Below are positions 6,592-12,244 of a stretch of DNA of 12,244 nucleotides, piece by piece. The position numbers were made by a program, and so were the translations under genes. Position 1 is the first letter of the stretch; every line of letters starts with the position of its first letter. The DNA lies in NCBI GenBank assembly GCA_019348305.1, contig JAHWJQ010000050.1:1-12244 (forward strand), read 5' to 3'. Source of the stretch: Actinomycetota bacterium. Its GTDB lineage: Bacteria > Actinomycetota > Acidimicrobiia > Acidimicrobiales > CADCTF01. The notes beneath the pieces were generated by a model. It had not been told where the DNA came from. It saw only the letters and a list, made by a program, of their open reading frames with translations, and did not search any database.

Positions 6592-7893
6592 GTGCGCTCA
6601 CTGGCTGTGCTGTCCATGCACACCTCTCCGCTGGCCCAGCCAGGCACCGGGGACGGCGGCGGCATGAACGTCTACGTGCGGGAGCTGGCCACCGCCCTGG
6701 CCAGGGCCGGCGTGCGTTGTGACGTCTACACCCGCTCTTGGAGCCCTCAGCTCGACCCGGTGGTGGCCGTGGAGCCGGGGCTCTACGTGCACCACGTCGT
6801 GGCGGGGCCGGCGGCGCCAGTCCCCAAGGAGGACCTCGCTGAACTGGTGGCGCCGTTCACCCGCGGCGTCCTCAGTCGGATGAGAGGGGAGTACCCAGCC
6901 GAGGCCATCCACGCCAACTACTGGCTCTCGGGCCTGGCCGGCCACACCCTCAAACACGACCTCGACCTGCCGCTGGTGTCGACGTTCCACACCCTCGACC
7001 GGGTCAAGGCCGAGGTCGACCTGAGCGAGAACGGTGAACGTCGCAGCCAGGCCGAGTCCGAGGTGATCGGCTGCTCCGATGCCATTCTGGCCAGCTGTGA
7101 GGACGAGGTGACCCAACTGGTGCGCCTCTACGGTGCCCACGCCGACCGGGTCGAGGTCGTGCCCCTGGGGGTGGACCATGCCTTCTTCGCACCCAACCCC
7201 GCCTCCCACTCCGCGCTCGCGCCCCCCGACTCCGCTCGCGCCCGCGACTCCGCTCAGAGGGCCGCTCGGGCCCCGCGGGCGCAGGCGCGGCGGGCGGTGG
7301 GGCTGCCCGAGGACCAGCCGATCCTGCTCTTCGTCGGGCGCATCCAGCCCTTGAAGGGCCTCGAGATAGCCGTGCGGGCCCTGGCCGAGCTGGCCGACAG
7401 CGTGCCCGAGGCTTTGCTGGTCGTGGTCGGCGGGCCCAGTGGCGTCGACGGCGAGGCCGAGGTCGAGCGCATGCACGACCTGGTGGTGCGCCTCGGCCTC
7501 GCGCCCCGGGTGCGCTTCGTCCCCCCGCAGCCCCACGAGTTGCTCTCGACCTTCTACCGGGCCGCCGACGTGTGTGTGGTCCCCAGCCGCTCCGAGTCGT
7601 TCGGGCTCGTGGCCCTGGAGGCGGCCGCCTGCGGCACGCCGGTGGTCGCTTCCGCCGTGGGTGGGCTCACAAGCCTCGTGAGGAACGGAGAGACGGGCTT
7701 GCTGGTCGACAGCCGCCGCGCCAGCGACTTCGCCGACGCCATCGCCACCGTGCTGGGCGACGAGGAGTTGGCGCGGGCGCTCGGTCGCCAAGCGGCGGCA
7801 CATGCCCGGGGCTACACCTGGACGGTGGCCGCGGGCCGGCTGCGGCGCCTCTACGCCAAGCTGACAGCCCGCCAGCTCGTCGAGTGCTCATAG
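6592..7893 (+). CDS. mshA: D-inositol-3-phosphate glycosyltransferase (mycothiol synthesis)
   Basis: MshA, a GT-B fold retaining glycosyltransferase that joins GlcNAc from UDP-GlcNAc to 1L-myo-inositol 1-phosphate, the first step of mycothiol synthesis. The hallmark M-H-T-S-P-L-A-Q-P-G-T-G-D-G-G-G-M-N-V-Y-V is at residues 9-29. The C-terminal domain has F-V-G-R-I-Q-P-L-K-G for the sugar-nucleotide phosphates and the E-x7-E motif at E335 and E343, followed by G-T-P-V-V-A-S. The start is uncertain: TTG 6580 gives four more residues, but GTG 6592 puts the protein at the family's usual N-terminus. About 25-30 residues between the two domains (bases 7198-7290) are an Ala/Arg/Ser/Pro-rich insertion made of short DNA repeats that family members usually lack. 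It follows the XRE gene by 14 bases. Confidence 0.94.
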   Translation: MRSLAVLSMHTSPLAQPGTGDGGGMNVYVRELATALARAGVRCDVYTRSWSPQLDPVVAVEPGLYVHHVVAGPAAPVPKEDLAELVAPFTRGVLSRMRGEYPAEAIHANYWLSGLAGHTLKHDLDLPLVSTFHTLDRVKAEVDLSENGERRSQAESEVIGCSDAILASCEDEVTQLVRLYGAHADRVEVVPLGVDHAFFAPNPASHSALAPPDSARARDSAQRAARAPRAQARRAVGLPEDQPILLFVGRIQPLKGLEIAVRALAELADSVPEALLVVVGGPSGVDGEAEVERMHDLVVRLGLAPRVRFVPPQPHELLSTFYRAADVCVVPSRSESFGLVALEAAACGTPVVASAVGGLTSLVRNGETGLLVDSRRASDFADAIATVLGDEELARALGRQAAAHARGYTWTVAAGRLRRLYAKLTARQLVECS

Positions 7894-8130
7894 ACGCAGC
7901 GCCGGCCGAGTCTTCTTGTGTGTTCCCCGGCGTCTTGAACGCCCGATGGGCCGGCGGTACGGTGAGTCCCGACGAGCCCGAGGGGCGGAACGGTGTCATT
8001 CGTTCGGGGAAGTGCGAATGGCGCCGGGAGGTTCCTCGGGCTTCGTCGCGCCGCGCCGAGGAACGTTGCGCCCCTGTTGTGCCACCAACTACCTTGAAGC
8101 CTGCTGAACAGGCTTTGGCGGGCCAAGACC
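7894..8130 (+). promoter_or_regulatory. hairpin-rich 237-base leader before the M23 peptidase gene
   Basis: There is no credible gene here. Several inverted repeats stand in a row: CGCCGGCC 7900-7907 pairs with GGCCGGCG 7949-7956, enclosing GGCGT/ACGCC (7929-7933, 7939-7943); GTCATTCG 7995-8002 pairs with CGAATGGC 8015-8022 (one G-T); GTTCCTCGG 8031-8039 pairs with CCGAGGAAC 8056-8064; and AAGCCTG 8097-8103 pairs with CAGGCTT 8109-8115, only 15 bases before the ATG. The base mixture is also less GC-rich than the genes. The layout suggests a structured 5' leader controlling the peptidase gene, perhaps by hiding its weak ribosome binding site. It does not show the conserved boxes of the c-di-AMP (ydaO) riboswitch that often precedes wall hydrolases in actinobacteria. 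Confidence 0.4.
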
Positions 8131-9276
8131 ATGACTCGACCTCGTCGCCTCGCGTCCATCGCCCTCGTGGCCGCCCTTTTCGCGGCGGTGGCTTCCCCCG
8201 CGGGGGCGGCCACCTCCACCTCGGCCGCCCGCAAGCGCCAGGAACAGGTGCGCAAGGCCAAAGCGGAGAAGGCGAAGCAGCTCAACGGGCTCAAGGCTTC
8301 CGACGCCGAGCTCGACCGGGCCGTGAACGCGCTGTCCGTTCAGGTCAGGGCCCAGGGCGCCAAGCTGGCCGCCGCCCGCCAGGCGGTGGGGGCGGCCGAG
8401 GCCTCCGTGCGCCAGGCCGAGAACCGCATCGCCGCCACCGAGCGGGACATGACCGTGCTGTCCGGCGCCGTCCTCGACCGGGCCGTTGCCGCGTATGTCC
8501 GTCCCCAGCAGTCGACCTTCACCGAGATCGCCGACTCCCAAGACCTGGGTGAAGCGAGCCGGCGGGCCTCGATGCTGCGCCAGGTGGCCAACAAAGACCG
8601 CGACGTCATCGACCGCCTGCGGGCCGCCAAGGAAGACCTGGGCATCGAGCGGGAGAAGGCCGACGCGGCGCGGCAGGTGGCGGCCAAGCGCAGGGAGGCA
8701 GAGCGAGCGGAGCTGGGCACCCTTCAGGTGAACCTCAAGGAGAAGGCTCGGCTGGAGCGGGCGCTTTCGGCCCGGATCCAAGCGGTCACCGCTGAGGTCG
8801 ATGCACTGGCCCGGGAGGACGCCGCGGTCACCGAGCTCATCCGCCGCAAGGCTCTCGAACGAGCTTCCCGCGGCAGTCTCGCCCCCGATACCGGCGGGCG
8901 GGTTTCGGGCGCCGGTCTGCGCTGGCCGGTGGGCGGACCGGTCACGTCGGAGTTCGGGTCCCGGTGGGGGCGGCTCCACGCCGGCATCGACATCGGCTCC
9001 GGGAGCGGCACCCCGATACGGGCAGCCAAGGCAGGAACGGTGATCTTCGCCGGGTCCCAGGGGGGGTACGGCAACGTCGTCATCATCGACCATGGCGGCG
9101 GGCTCACCACCCTCTACGCCCACCAGAGCCGTTTGGGGACGAACGACGGGGCCGAGGTGAGCCAGGGCGAGGTGGTCGGCTTCGTCGGCTCGACCGGTCA
9201 CTCGACCGGCCCCCACCTCCACTTCGAGACCCGGGTAGGGGGCTCACCGCAGAACCCCCGCCGCTACCTCCCCTAG
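8131..9276 (+). CDS. secreted M23 (LytM) peptidoglycan hydrolase with coiled coil, EnvC-like
   Basis: A 381-residue exported protein. Residues 1-27 are a Sec signal peptide (basic start, hydrophobic core, A-S-P-A-G-A cleavage area). Residues about 33-245 are a long Lys/Arg/Glu/Ala-rich coiled coil, like that of EnvC or other LytM-type amidase activators. The C-terminal M23 domain runs from about 258 to 381 and has all the zinc-site residues: H283 and D287 in H-A-G-I-D, H331 in Y-A-H-Q, and H362/H364 in H-L-H-F-E. It should therefore be an active metallo-endopeptidase that cuts peptide bridges in the cell wall, rather than a degenerate activator. The ATG at 8131 is the only good start before the signal peptide; the ribosome binding site is weak. 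proC starts on the last base of its stop codon. Confidence 0.93.
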   Translation: MTRPRRLASIALVAALFAAVASPAGAATSTSAARKRQEQVRKAKAEKAKQLNGLKASDAELDRAVNALSVQVRAQGAKLAAARQAVGAAEASVRQAENRIAATERDMTVLSGAVLDRAVAAYVRPQQSTFTEIADSQDLGEASRRASMLRQVANKDRDVIDRLRAAKEDLGIEREKADAARQVAAKRREAERAELGTLQVNLKEKARLERALSARIQAVTAEVDALAREDAAVTELIRRKALERASRGSLAPDTGGRVSGAGLRWPVGGPVTSEFGSRWGRLHAGIDIGSGSGTPIRAAKAGTVIFAGSQGGYGNVVIIDHGGGLTTLYAHQSRLGTNDGAEVSQGEVVGFVGSTGHSTGPHLHFETRVGGSPQNPRRYLP

Positions 9277-10070
9277 TGACCAGCCGCCTCTGCCTGGTGG
9301 GGGGCGGCCGCATGGGCGAGGCACTACTGGCCGGCCTGCTGGCCGCGGAGTGGGCCCCCGTCGAGGACCTGGCGGTGGCAGAGCCGGTGGGATCGAGGCG
9401 CGAGCAGCTGGCCGAGCGGTTCCCGGGGCTCGCGGTCGCACCCGAACCGGTGGCCGCCGAGGGGGCGGTGGTGGCCGTGAAGCCCGCTGACGTGGAAGCG
9501 GCCTGCTCGGCGATCGCCGCCGCCGGCGCCCCCCGAGTGCTCTCCATTGCCGCCGGCGTTCCTCTGCGCCGCCTCGAGCACGCCCTGGGGCCGGGCACCA
9601 AGGTGGTGAGGGCGATGCCCAACACCCCTGCACTCGTCGGCGCCGGGGCGGCGGCCATCTCCGCTGGCACCTCGGCCTCGCCTGAGGACCTCGACTGGGC
9701 CGAAGGGCTCCTGAGCGCGGTGGGAACGGTGGTGCGGGTACCCGAGGTCCTGCTCGACGCCGTCACCGGGCTCTCGGGCTCGGGGCCGGCGTACGTGTTC
9801 TTGGTGGTGGAGGCGTTGACCGAGGCGGGCGTGCTAGCGGGCCTGCCCCGCGAGGTCAGCGCCCGGTTGACGACACAGACCCTGCTCGGAGCGGCCCGCA
9901 TGTTGGACGAGATTGGTGAGGCGCCCGAAGCCCTGCGCGCCGCCGTCACCTCACCTGGCGGCACCACCGCGGCCGGCCTGCGGGCCCTGGAGGCGGCCGG
10001 CGTCCGCTCGGCGTTCCTCGAAGCCGTGGCGGCAGCCACCGCCCGCTCGCGGGAACTGGGTGCCGGCTGA
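9276..10070 (+). CDS. proC: pyrroline-5-carboxylate reductase
   Basis: ProC, the last step of proline synthesis: NAD(P)H-dependent reduction of 1-pyrroline-5-carboxylate to L-proline in the cytoplasm. The 264-residue length is normal. The Rossmann loop V-G-G-G-R-M-G is at 8-14, followed by V-K-P-A-D-V, R-A-M-P-N-T-P-A-L-V-G, and the C-terminal dimerisation and substrate region G-L-S-G-S-G-P-A-Y-V-F...T-S-P-G-G-T-T-A-A-G-L. The start is GTG 9276, whose first base is the last base of the M23 gene's TAG; the upstream open frame inside the peptidase gene is a shadow. Such overlap shows tight translational coupling between a wall hydrolase and an amino acid enzyme, probably just operon packing. 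Confidence 0.95.
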   Translation: MTSRLCLVGGGRMGEALLAGLLAAEWAPVEDLAVAEPVGSRREQLAERFPGLAVAPEPVAAEGAVVAVKPADVEAACSAIAAAGAPRVLSIAAGVPLRRLEHALGPGTKVVRAMPNTPALVGAGAAAISAGTSASPEDLDWAEGLLSAVGTVVRVPEVLLDAVTGLSGSGPAYVFLVVEALTEAGVLAGLPREVSARLTTQTLLGAARMLDEIGEAPEALRAAVTSPGGTTAAGLRALEAAGVRSAFLEAVAAATARSRELGAG

Positions 10071-10107
10071 CGCCGGCGACCAGCCTCAGCGGCCACACCA
10101 GCCCCTC

Positions 10108-10136
10108 TTTTCACACCGATCACCGTGGCGTATCGT
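10108..10136 (+). promoter_or_regulatory. possible sigma70-type promoter for the excisionase-like gene
   Basis: In the 95-base gap after proC, TTTTCA (10108-10113) and TATCGT (10131-10136) stand 17 bases apart, giving a modest -35/-10 pair about 30 bases before the ATG. A GGAGAAGGGG ribosome binding site (10145-10154) follows. The -10 match is weak and this is read by eye only. Confidence 0.3.
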
Positions 10137-10165
10137 CGGCCCTGCGGAGAAGGGGTGATTCCACG

Positions 10166-10360
10166 ATGTCGCAGTCACGGCCACGAGCAGCGTTCCTTAC
10201 GGTCGCGGAGGTCGCCACCATGTTGCGGGTGTCGAACATGACCGTCTACCGCCTCATCAACTCCGGTGCCCTGCCGGCGGTGCGGGTCGGCAAGTCCTAC
10301 CGGCTGACCGAGCAGGACGTCGATCGCTACCTGCAGCGCTCGTACACCGAAACCGCTTAG
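10166..10360 (+). CDS. small excisionase/MerR-type helix-turn-helix DNA-binding protein
   Basis: A 64-residue protein that is almost entirely one winged helix-turn-helix of the excisionase/MerR type: F-L-T-V-A-E-V-A-T-M-L-R-V-S-N-M-T-V-Y-R-L at residues 10-30, then the wing G-A-L-P-A-V-R-V-G-K-S-Y-R-L and the helix D-V-D-R-Y-L. The T-V-Y-R-L-I and A-V-R-V-G details resemble the small actinobacterial regulator that follows proC in mycobacteria (Rv0500A, from memory) more than BldC. It is therefore probably a chromosomal regulator, not a phage excisionase, and no integrase or attachment site is near. It has its own ribosome binding site (GGAGAAGGGG) and probably its own promoter. Targets are unknown. 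Confidence 0.9.
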   Translation: MSQSRPRAAFLTVAEVATMLRVSNMTVYRLINSGALPAVRVGKSYRLTEQDVDRYLQRSYTETA

Positions 10361-10382
10361 GGGCTGGTGTCGAACCAGTCCC
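10360..10382 (+). terminator. terminator-like hairpin after the excisionase-like gene
   Basis: GGGGCTGGT-GTCGA-ACCAGTCCC forms a 9-bp stem (one G-T pair) with a five-base loop; its first base is the last base of the TAG stop. No T run follows, so it would be a U-less terminator. A second smaller palindrome, ACGCT/AGCGT (10397-10401 and 10410-10414), lies in an AT-richer patch just downstream. The rest of the 174-base gap to the next gene shows no gene that I can support. Confidence 0.5.
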
Positions 10383-10534
10383 GAGTGCCGGGGTGGACGC
10401 TTTCGTTTTAGCGTTTCACCGCAGTCAGGCGCTCGGGGCTTCGTCGGCGGAGTCGCGAGCTTTGTTGGACACCGGCCTCCTGGCGCCGCACTCCCGATCG
10501 CCGGTAGGTGGGCGGCGGGTAGGGTCGCCTCGGC

Positions 10535-11347
10535 ATGGGTCGCGCCTACGACACGGTGAGCTTCCTGTCCGACTACGGGACCGCCGACGAGTTCGTGGGC
10601 GTGGTCAAGTCGGTCATTCGCACTCTCGCCCCCGCCTCCGTCGTCATCGACATCACGCACGAGGTGCCACCCCATGACGTCCGGGCGGGCGGCCTGACCC
10701 TCGTCCGCAGCGCGCAGTACCTGGCACCGGGGGTCATCCTGGCCGTGGTGGACCCGGGGGTGGGGACCGAGCGGCGGGCGGTGGCCGTCGAGGTCGCCGG
10801 TGGCGAGGGAGTCTTCGTCGGCCCCGACAACGGCCTGCTGGCCCCAGCCGTGGCCATGACCGGGGGCGCGGAGCGGGCGGTCGAGCTCACCGACACCGCC
10901 TACCACCTCCCCGCCCCCGGGCCCACCTTCGCCGGCCGTGACATCTTCGCTCCGGCGGCCGCCCACCTCTGCCGGGGGGTCGACCTCTTCGACCTCGGCG
11001 AGCCCGTCGACCCCATCACGCTACGACCCGGCATCCTTCCCCTGAGCGACGTGGAGGACGGCGTCGTCAAGGCCGAGGTGCTCTGGGTGGACCGTTTCGG
11101 CAACGTGCAGCTCAACCTCGCCCCAGACGAGATCTCCTTTCTGGGCGAGCGCATGCGCGTGCGCTCGGGGGAGTCGAAGATCCGCAGCGCCCGCCTGGTG
11201 CACACCTACGGCGAGCTCCGCCAGGCCGAGCTCGGGGTCGTCGTCGACAGCTACGGGTTGGTGTCGCTTGCCTTCGACCGCATGTCGGCGGCCCAAGAGC
11301 TTCGCATCGGCCCCGGCGACCCCGTCTCTCTCGAGACCACGCCCTAG
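10535..11347 (+). CDS. SAM hydrolase / SAM hydroxide adenosyltransferase (DUF62 family)
   Basis: A 270-residue member of the DUF62 (SAM_adeno_trans) family, related to the fluorinase and chlorinase enzymes; ordinary bacterial and archaeal members hydrolyse S-adenosylmethionine to adenosine and methionine. The N-terminal F-L-S-D-Y-G (10-15) and D-P-G-V-G-T-E-R (D73, R80), the F-V-G-P-D-N-G-L-L segment (94-102), and F-A-G-R-D-I-F-A-P-A-A-A-H-L with H144 give the Asp-Arg-His set that activates water in this family. The C-terminal barrel has V-D-R-F-G-N-V-Q-L-N. With this triad it is predicted to be a hydrolase, not a halogenase. Start ATG 10535; GGGTAGGG lies upstream at a long spacing. A tiny membrane peptide gene follows 9 bases after the stop. 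Confidence 0.92.
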   Translation: MGRAYDTVSFLSDYGTADEFVGVVKSVIRTLAPASVVIDITHEVPPHDVRAGGLTLVRSAQYLAPGVILAVVDPGVGTERRAVAVEVAGGEGVFVGPDNGLLAPAVAMTGGAERAVELTDTAYHLPAPGPTFAGRDIFAPAAAHLCRGVDLFDLGEPVDPITLRPGILPLSDVEDGVVKAEVLWVDRFGNVQLNLAPDEISFLGERMRVRSGESKIRSARLVHTYGELRQAELGVVVDSYGLVSLAFDRMSAAQELRIGPGDPVSLETTP

Positions 11348-11356
11348 GGTTGCGGG

Positions 11357-11446
11357 GTGCGGCCCGGAACCACCATCGTGCTCGGCCTGTTGCTCCTGCT
11401 CATCTTCGGAGCGGCGCTGGTGCAGTTCCTGGTGCTCGCCCGCTGA
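11357..11446 (+). CDS. 29-residue single-span membrane peptide
   Basis: A short frame from GTG 11357 to TGA 11446 encodes 29 residues: a basic start (M-R-P-G-T-T), then a continuous hydrophobic helix of about 20 residues (I-V-L-G-L-L-L-L-L-I-F-G-A-A-L), then V-Q-F-L-V-L-A-R. That is a complete one-pass membrane peptide. It starts 9 bases after the SAM hydrolase stop, with a GGGTTGCGG stretch in front, so it would be co-transcribed. Almost every third position is G or C, as in its neighbours. Function is unknown. It ends just before the convergent response regulator. A chance frame cannot be excluded at this length. Confidence 0.55.
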   Translation: MRPGTTIVLGLLLLLIFGAALVQFLVLAR

Positions 11447-11456
11447 CGCCAGCGGC

Positions 11457-11870
11457 TCAGCGGCGCAGTCCCTGGGCGAGCCGGCGGATCTCCTGTTCGA
11501 GCGGGCCGATGCCCTCCACCTTGCCGACGCACACGGCCACCCCGATCTCGCCAGCGGTGCGCTCGATCTCCTCGTCGACAAAGGCGGTGTAGAGGATGAC
11601 GTGCTGGTCGGGTCGCTGCTCACGGATTCGCCGGGCCGTCTCCAGCCCGTCCATGGCCGGCATCTTGTAGTCGATCACCACCACGTCGGGGTCGGCGTCG
11701 ACCAGCGCCTCGATGGCCGACGGCCCGTCGGCGGCACCACCAACGACCTCGAAGCCGTCGACGCTCAACATGTTGGTCAGCATGCGGCGAACGTGGTCGG
11801 TGTCGTCGACCACCAGGACGCGGATACCAGCCGGCACGGTCGGCAGGCTAGGCCAACTCAGCGGGTTCAC
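11457..11870 (-). CDS. stand-alone response regulator receiver domain (CheY-like)
   Basis: A 137-residue protein that is a receiver domain only, with no output domain. The acidic pocket D22-D23 is in V-L-V-V-D-D, the phospho-accepting aspartate is D67 in V-V-V-I-D-Y-K-M-P-A-M-D-G, the switch threonine is T95 (L-Y-T-A-F), and the conserved lysine is K117 (V-G-K-V). It therefore likely passes a histidine-kinase signal by protein contact, as CheY or Spo0F does. The frame is open to 12089, but the longer N-terminus is low-complexity; GTG 11870 has an AGGGA ribosome binding site and a GTGA overlap with the upstream small ORF, so it is preferred. No kinase is in the window. The Cys/Val-rich helix at 111-115 is slightly unusual. 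Confidence 0.88.
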   Translation of the reverse strand: MNPLSWPSLPTVPAGIRVLVVDDTDHVRRMLTNMLSVDGFEVVGGAADGPSAIEALVDADPDVVVIDYKMPAMDGLETARRIREQRPDQHVILYTAFVDEEIERTAGEIGVAVCVGKVEGIGPLEQEIRRLAQGLRR

Positions 11871-12109
11871 CGTCCCTGGTCCAGCGACCGCAGGCCGTCG
11901 AGGACCTGCAGGAGCCGGGCCGAGGGCACTACGGGCGGGCTCGGCTCGACCACTGGCGGCGACTCGGGAGGCGCCGGCGGGGGGGGAGGAGCGGGCGGAG
12001 CCGGCGTCGCGGCCAGGCGAGGCGCCGCCTCTCGCACGCCGTGTCGGCTCCGACGTGCCGGAGCCCTGCGTAGGCCGTTCGGACTGCACAGATAGCCCGA
12101 GATAGCCAT
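11867..12109 (-). CDS. small proline-rich hypothetical protein
   Basis: An 80-residue frame (from ATG 12109) whose stop TGA shares GTGA with the receiver gene start, a typical coupled pair. The last half is strongly proline-rich (P-A-P-P-A-P-P-P-P-P-A-P-P-E-S-P-P), then a short helix-like tail S-A-R-L-L-Q-V-L-D-G-L-R-S-L-D-Q-G-R. Third positions are mostly G/C from about residue 25 on, but more A/T before that, so the start may be GTG 12037 (GGAG ten bases upstream) instead. No family is recognised. It could also be the remnant 3' part of a longer gene, because the frame is closed by a stop at about 12140-12142. Confidence 0.4.
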   Translation of the reverse strand: MAISGYLCSPNGLRRAPARRSRHGVREAAPRLAATPAPPAPPPPPAPPESPPVVEPSPPVVPSARLLQVLDGLRSLDQGR

Positions 12110-12215
12110 GGGCCGGCGGTGCTCAGCCGAGCAATCTGCTCAGGAGCCTTCGGGCCGGGGGGCGCTACCGACACGTCGACGGGGCTCGTCAGGAGCACTG
12201 TCGGGAGGTGGACTG

Positions 12216-12244
12216 ATGATCGGTCGCACGGATCGCGCGATCGT
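12216..12244 (+). CDS. start of a gene running off the window
   Basis: ATG 12216 is preceded at seven bases by GGGAGG (12203-12208), one of the best ribosome binding sites in the window, and opens M-I-G-R-T-D-R-A-I. Only nine codons are visible, so no product can be named. The roughly 105 bases before it, back to the divergent proline-rich ORF, hold no gene and probably carry both promoters; I see no clear -35/-10 pair. Confidence 0.45.

Noticed and set aside
5573..6601. A 342-codon minus-strand frame opposite the RsiG-like and XRE genes
   Set aside because: Antisense shadow of high-GC coding sequence; no recognisable domain, and both plus-strand genes have clear motifs.
7894..8130. c-di-AMP (ydaO-type) riboswitch before the M23 gene
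   Set aside because: The order of conserved boxes, including the late C-A-G-C-T-A-A-C-C stretch, is not present.
10166..10360. Phage or plasmid excisionase, implying an integrated element
   Set aside because: No integrase, attachment repeat, tRNA or foreign base composition nearby; the position after proC fits a resident regulator.
7244..10458. Dispersed short repeats: CGCGACTCCGC in mshA and inverted in the gap at 10448-10458, and GGGCTTCGTCG at 8038-8048 and 10436-10446
   Set aside because: Shared 11-mers are expected by chance in 12 kb of very GC-rich DNA; no longer common unit is seen.
11929..12198. An 89-codon minus-strand frame starting at 12198
   Set aside because: Arg-rich shadow of the proline-rich ORF, no ribosome binding site, and it ends without coupling to the receiver gene.

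Overview
The window is a gene-dense, very GC-rich stretch of chromosome, most likely from an actinobacterium. Four features point there: MshA, which makes mycothiol, a thiol made only by Actinobacteria; a nickel superoxide dismutase with its own maturation peptidase; an RsiG-like protein with c-di-GMP-binding motifs; and a proC plus small excisionase-type regulator pair like the one I remember from mycobacteria. Frequent GTG starts, very short gaps and strong G/C third positions fit. An uncultured Acidimicrobiia-type lineage is my guess, not shown. There is no sign of a transposon, prophage, CRISPR array, tRNA or rRNA.

Layout. 1-2215 (+): an ABC1/UbiB-type kinase-like protein whose true start lies before the window, overlapped by an alpha/beta hydrolase. 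2236-2871 (-): a histidine phosphatase, convergent with the hydrolase. 2922-4812 (+): a tightly packed run of a double-hotdog MaoC-type dehydratase, a MoaD/ThiS-like protein ending in Gly-Gly-Cys, and a membrane protein that looks like a degenerate CdsA. 4845-5264 (-) and 5294-5614 (+): sodN and sodX, back to back 29 bases apart. 5624-7893 (+): an RsiG-like coiled-coil protein, an XRE regulator and mshA, with gaps of 3-14 bases. 7894-8130: a 237-base hairpin-rich leader. 8131-10070 (+): an M23 (LytM) peptidase with coiled coil, then proC starting on the last base of the peptidase stop codon. 10166-10360 (+): a small excisionase/MerR-type DNA-binding protein. 10535-11446 (+): a SAM hydrolase (DUF62) and a 29-residue membrane peptide. 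11457-12109 (-): a stand-alone response-regulator receiver overlapped by GTGA with a proline-rich small ORF. 12216-end (+): the first codons of a new gene with a strong ribosome binding site.

How it fits together. Most genes are core metabolism and stress defence: mycothiol, superoxide removal, proline synthesis, wall remodelling and SAM hydrolysis. Signalling genes are interspersed: RsiG-like, XRE, excisionase-like and CheY-like. The clearest two-gene unit is sodN/sodX, a protein and the protease that exposes its nickel-binding N-terminus. The most interesting single gene is the RsiG-like protein at 5624-6166: one c-di-GMP motif is perfect and the second differs only by Gln to Phe. Other points worth following are the structured leader before the M23 gene, the Gly-Gly-Cys tail of the MoaD-like protein, the low-complexity insert in MshA, and two overlooked small ORFs.
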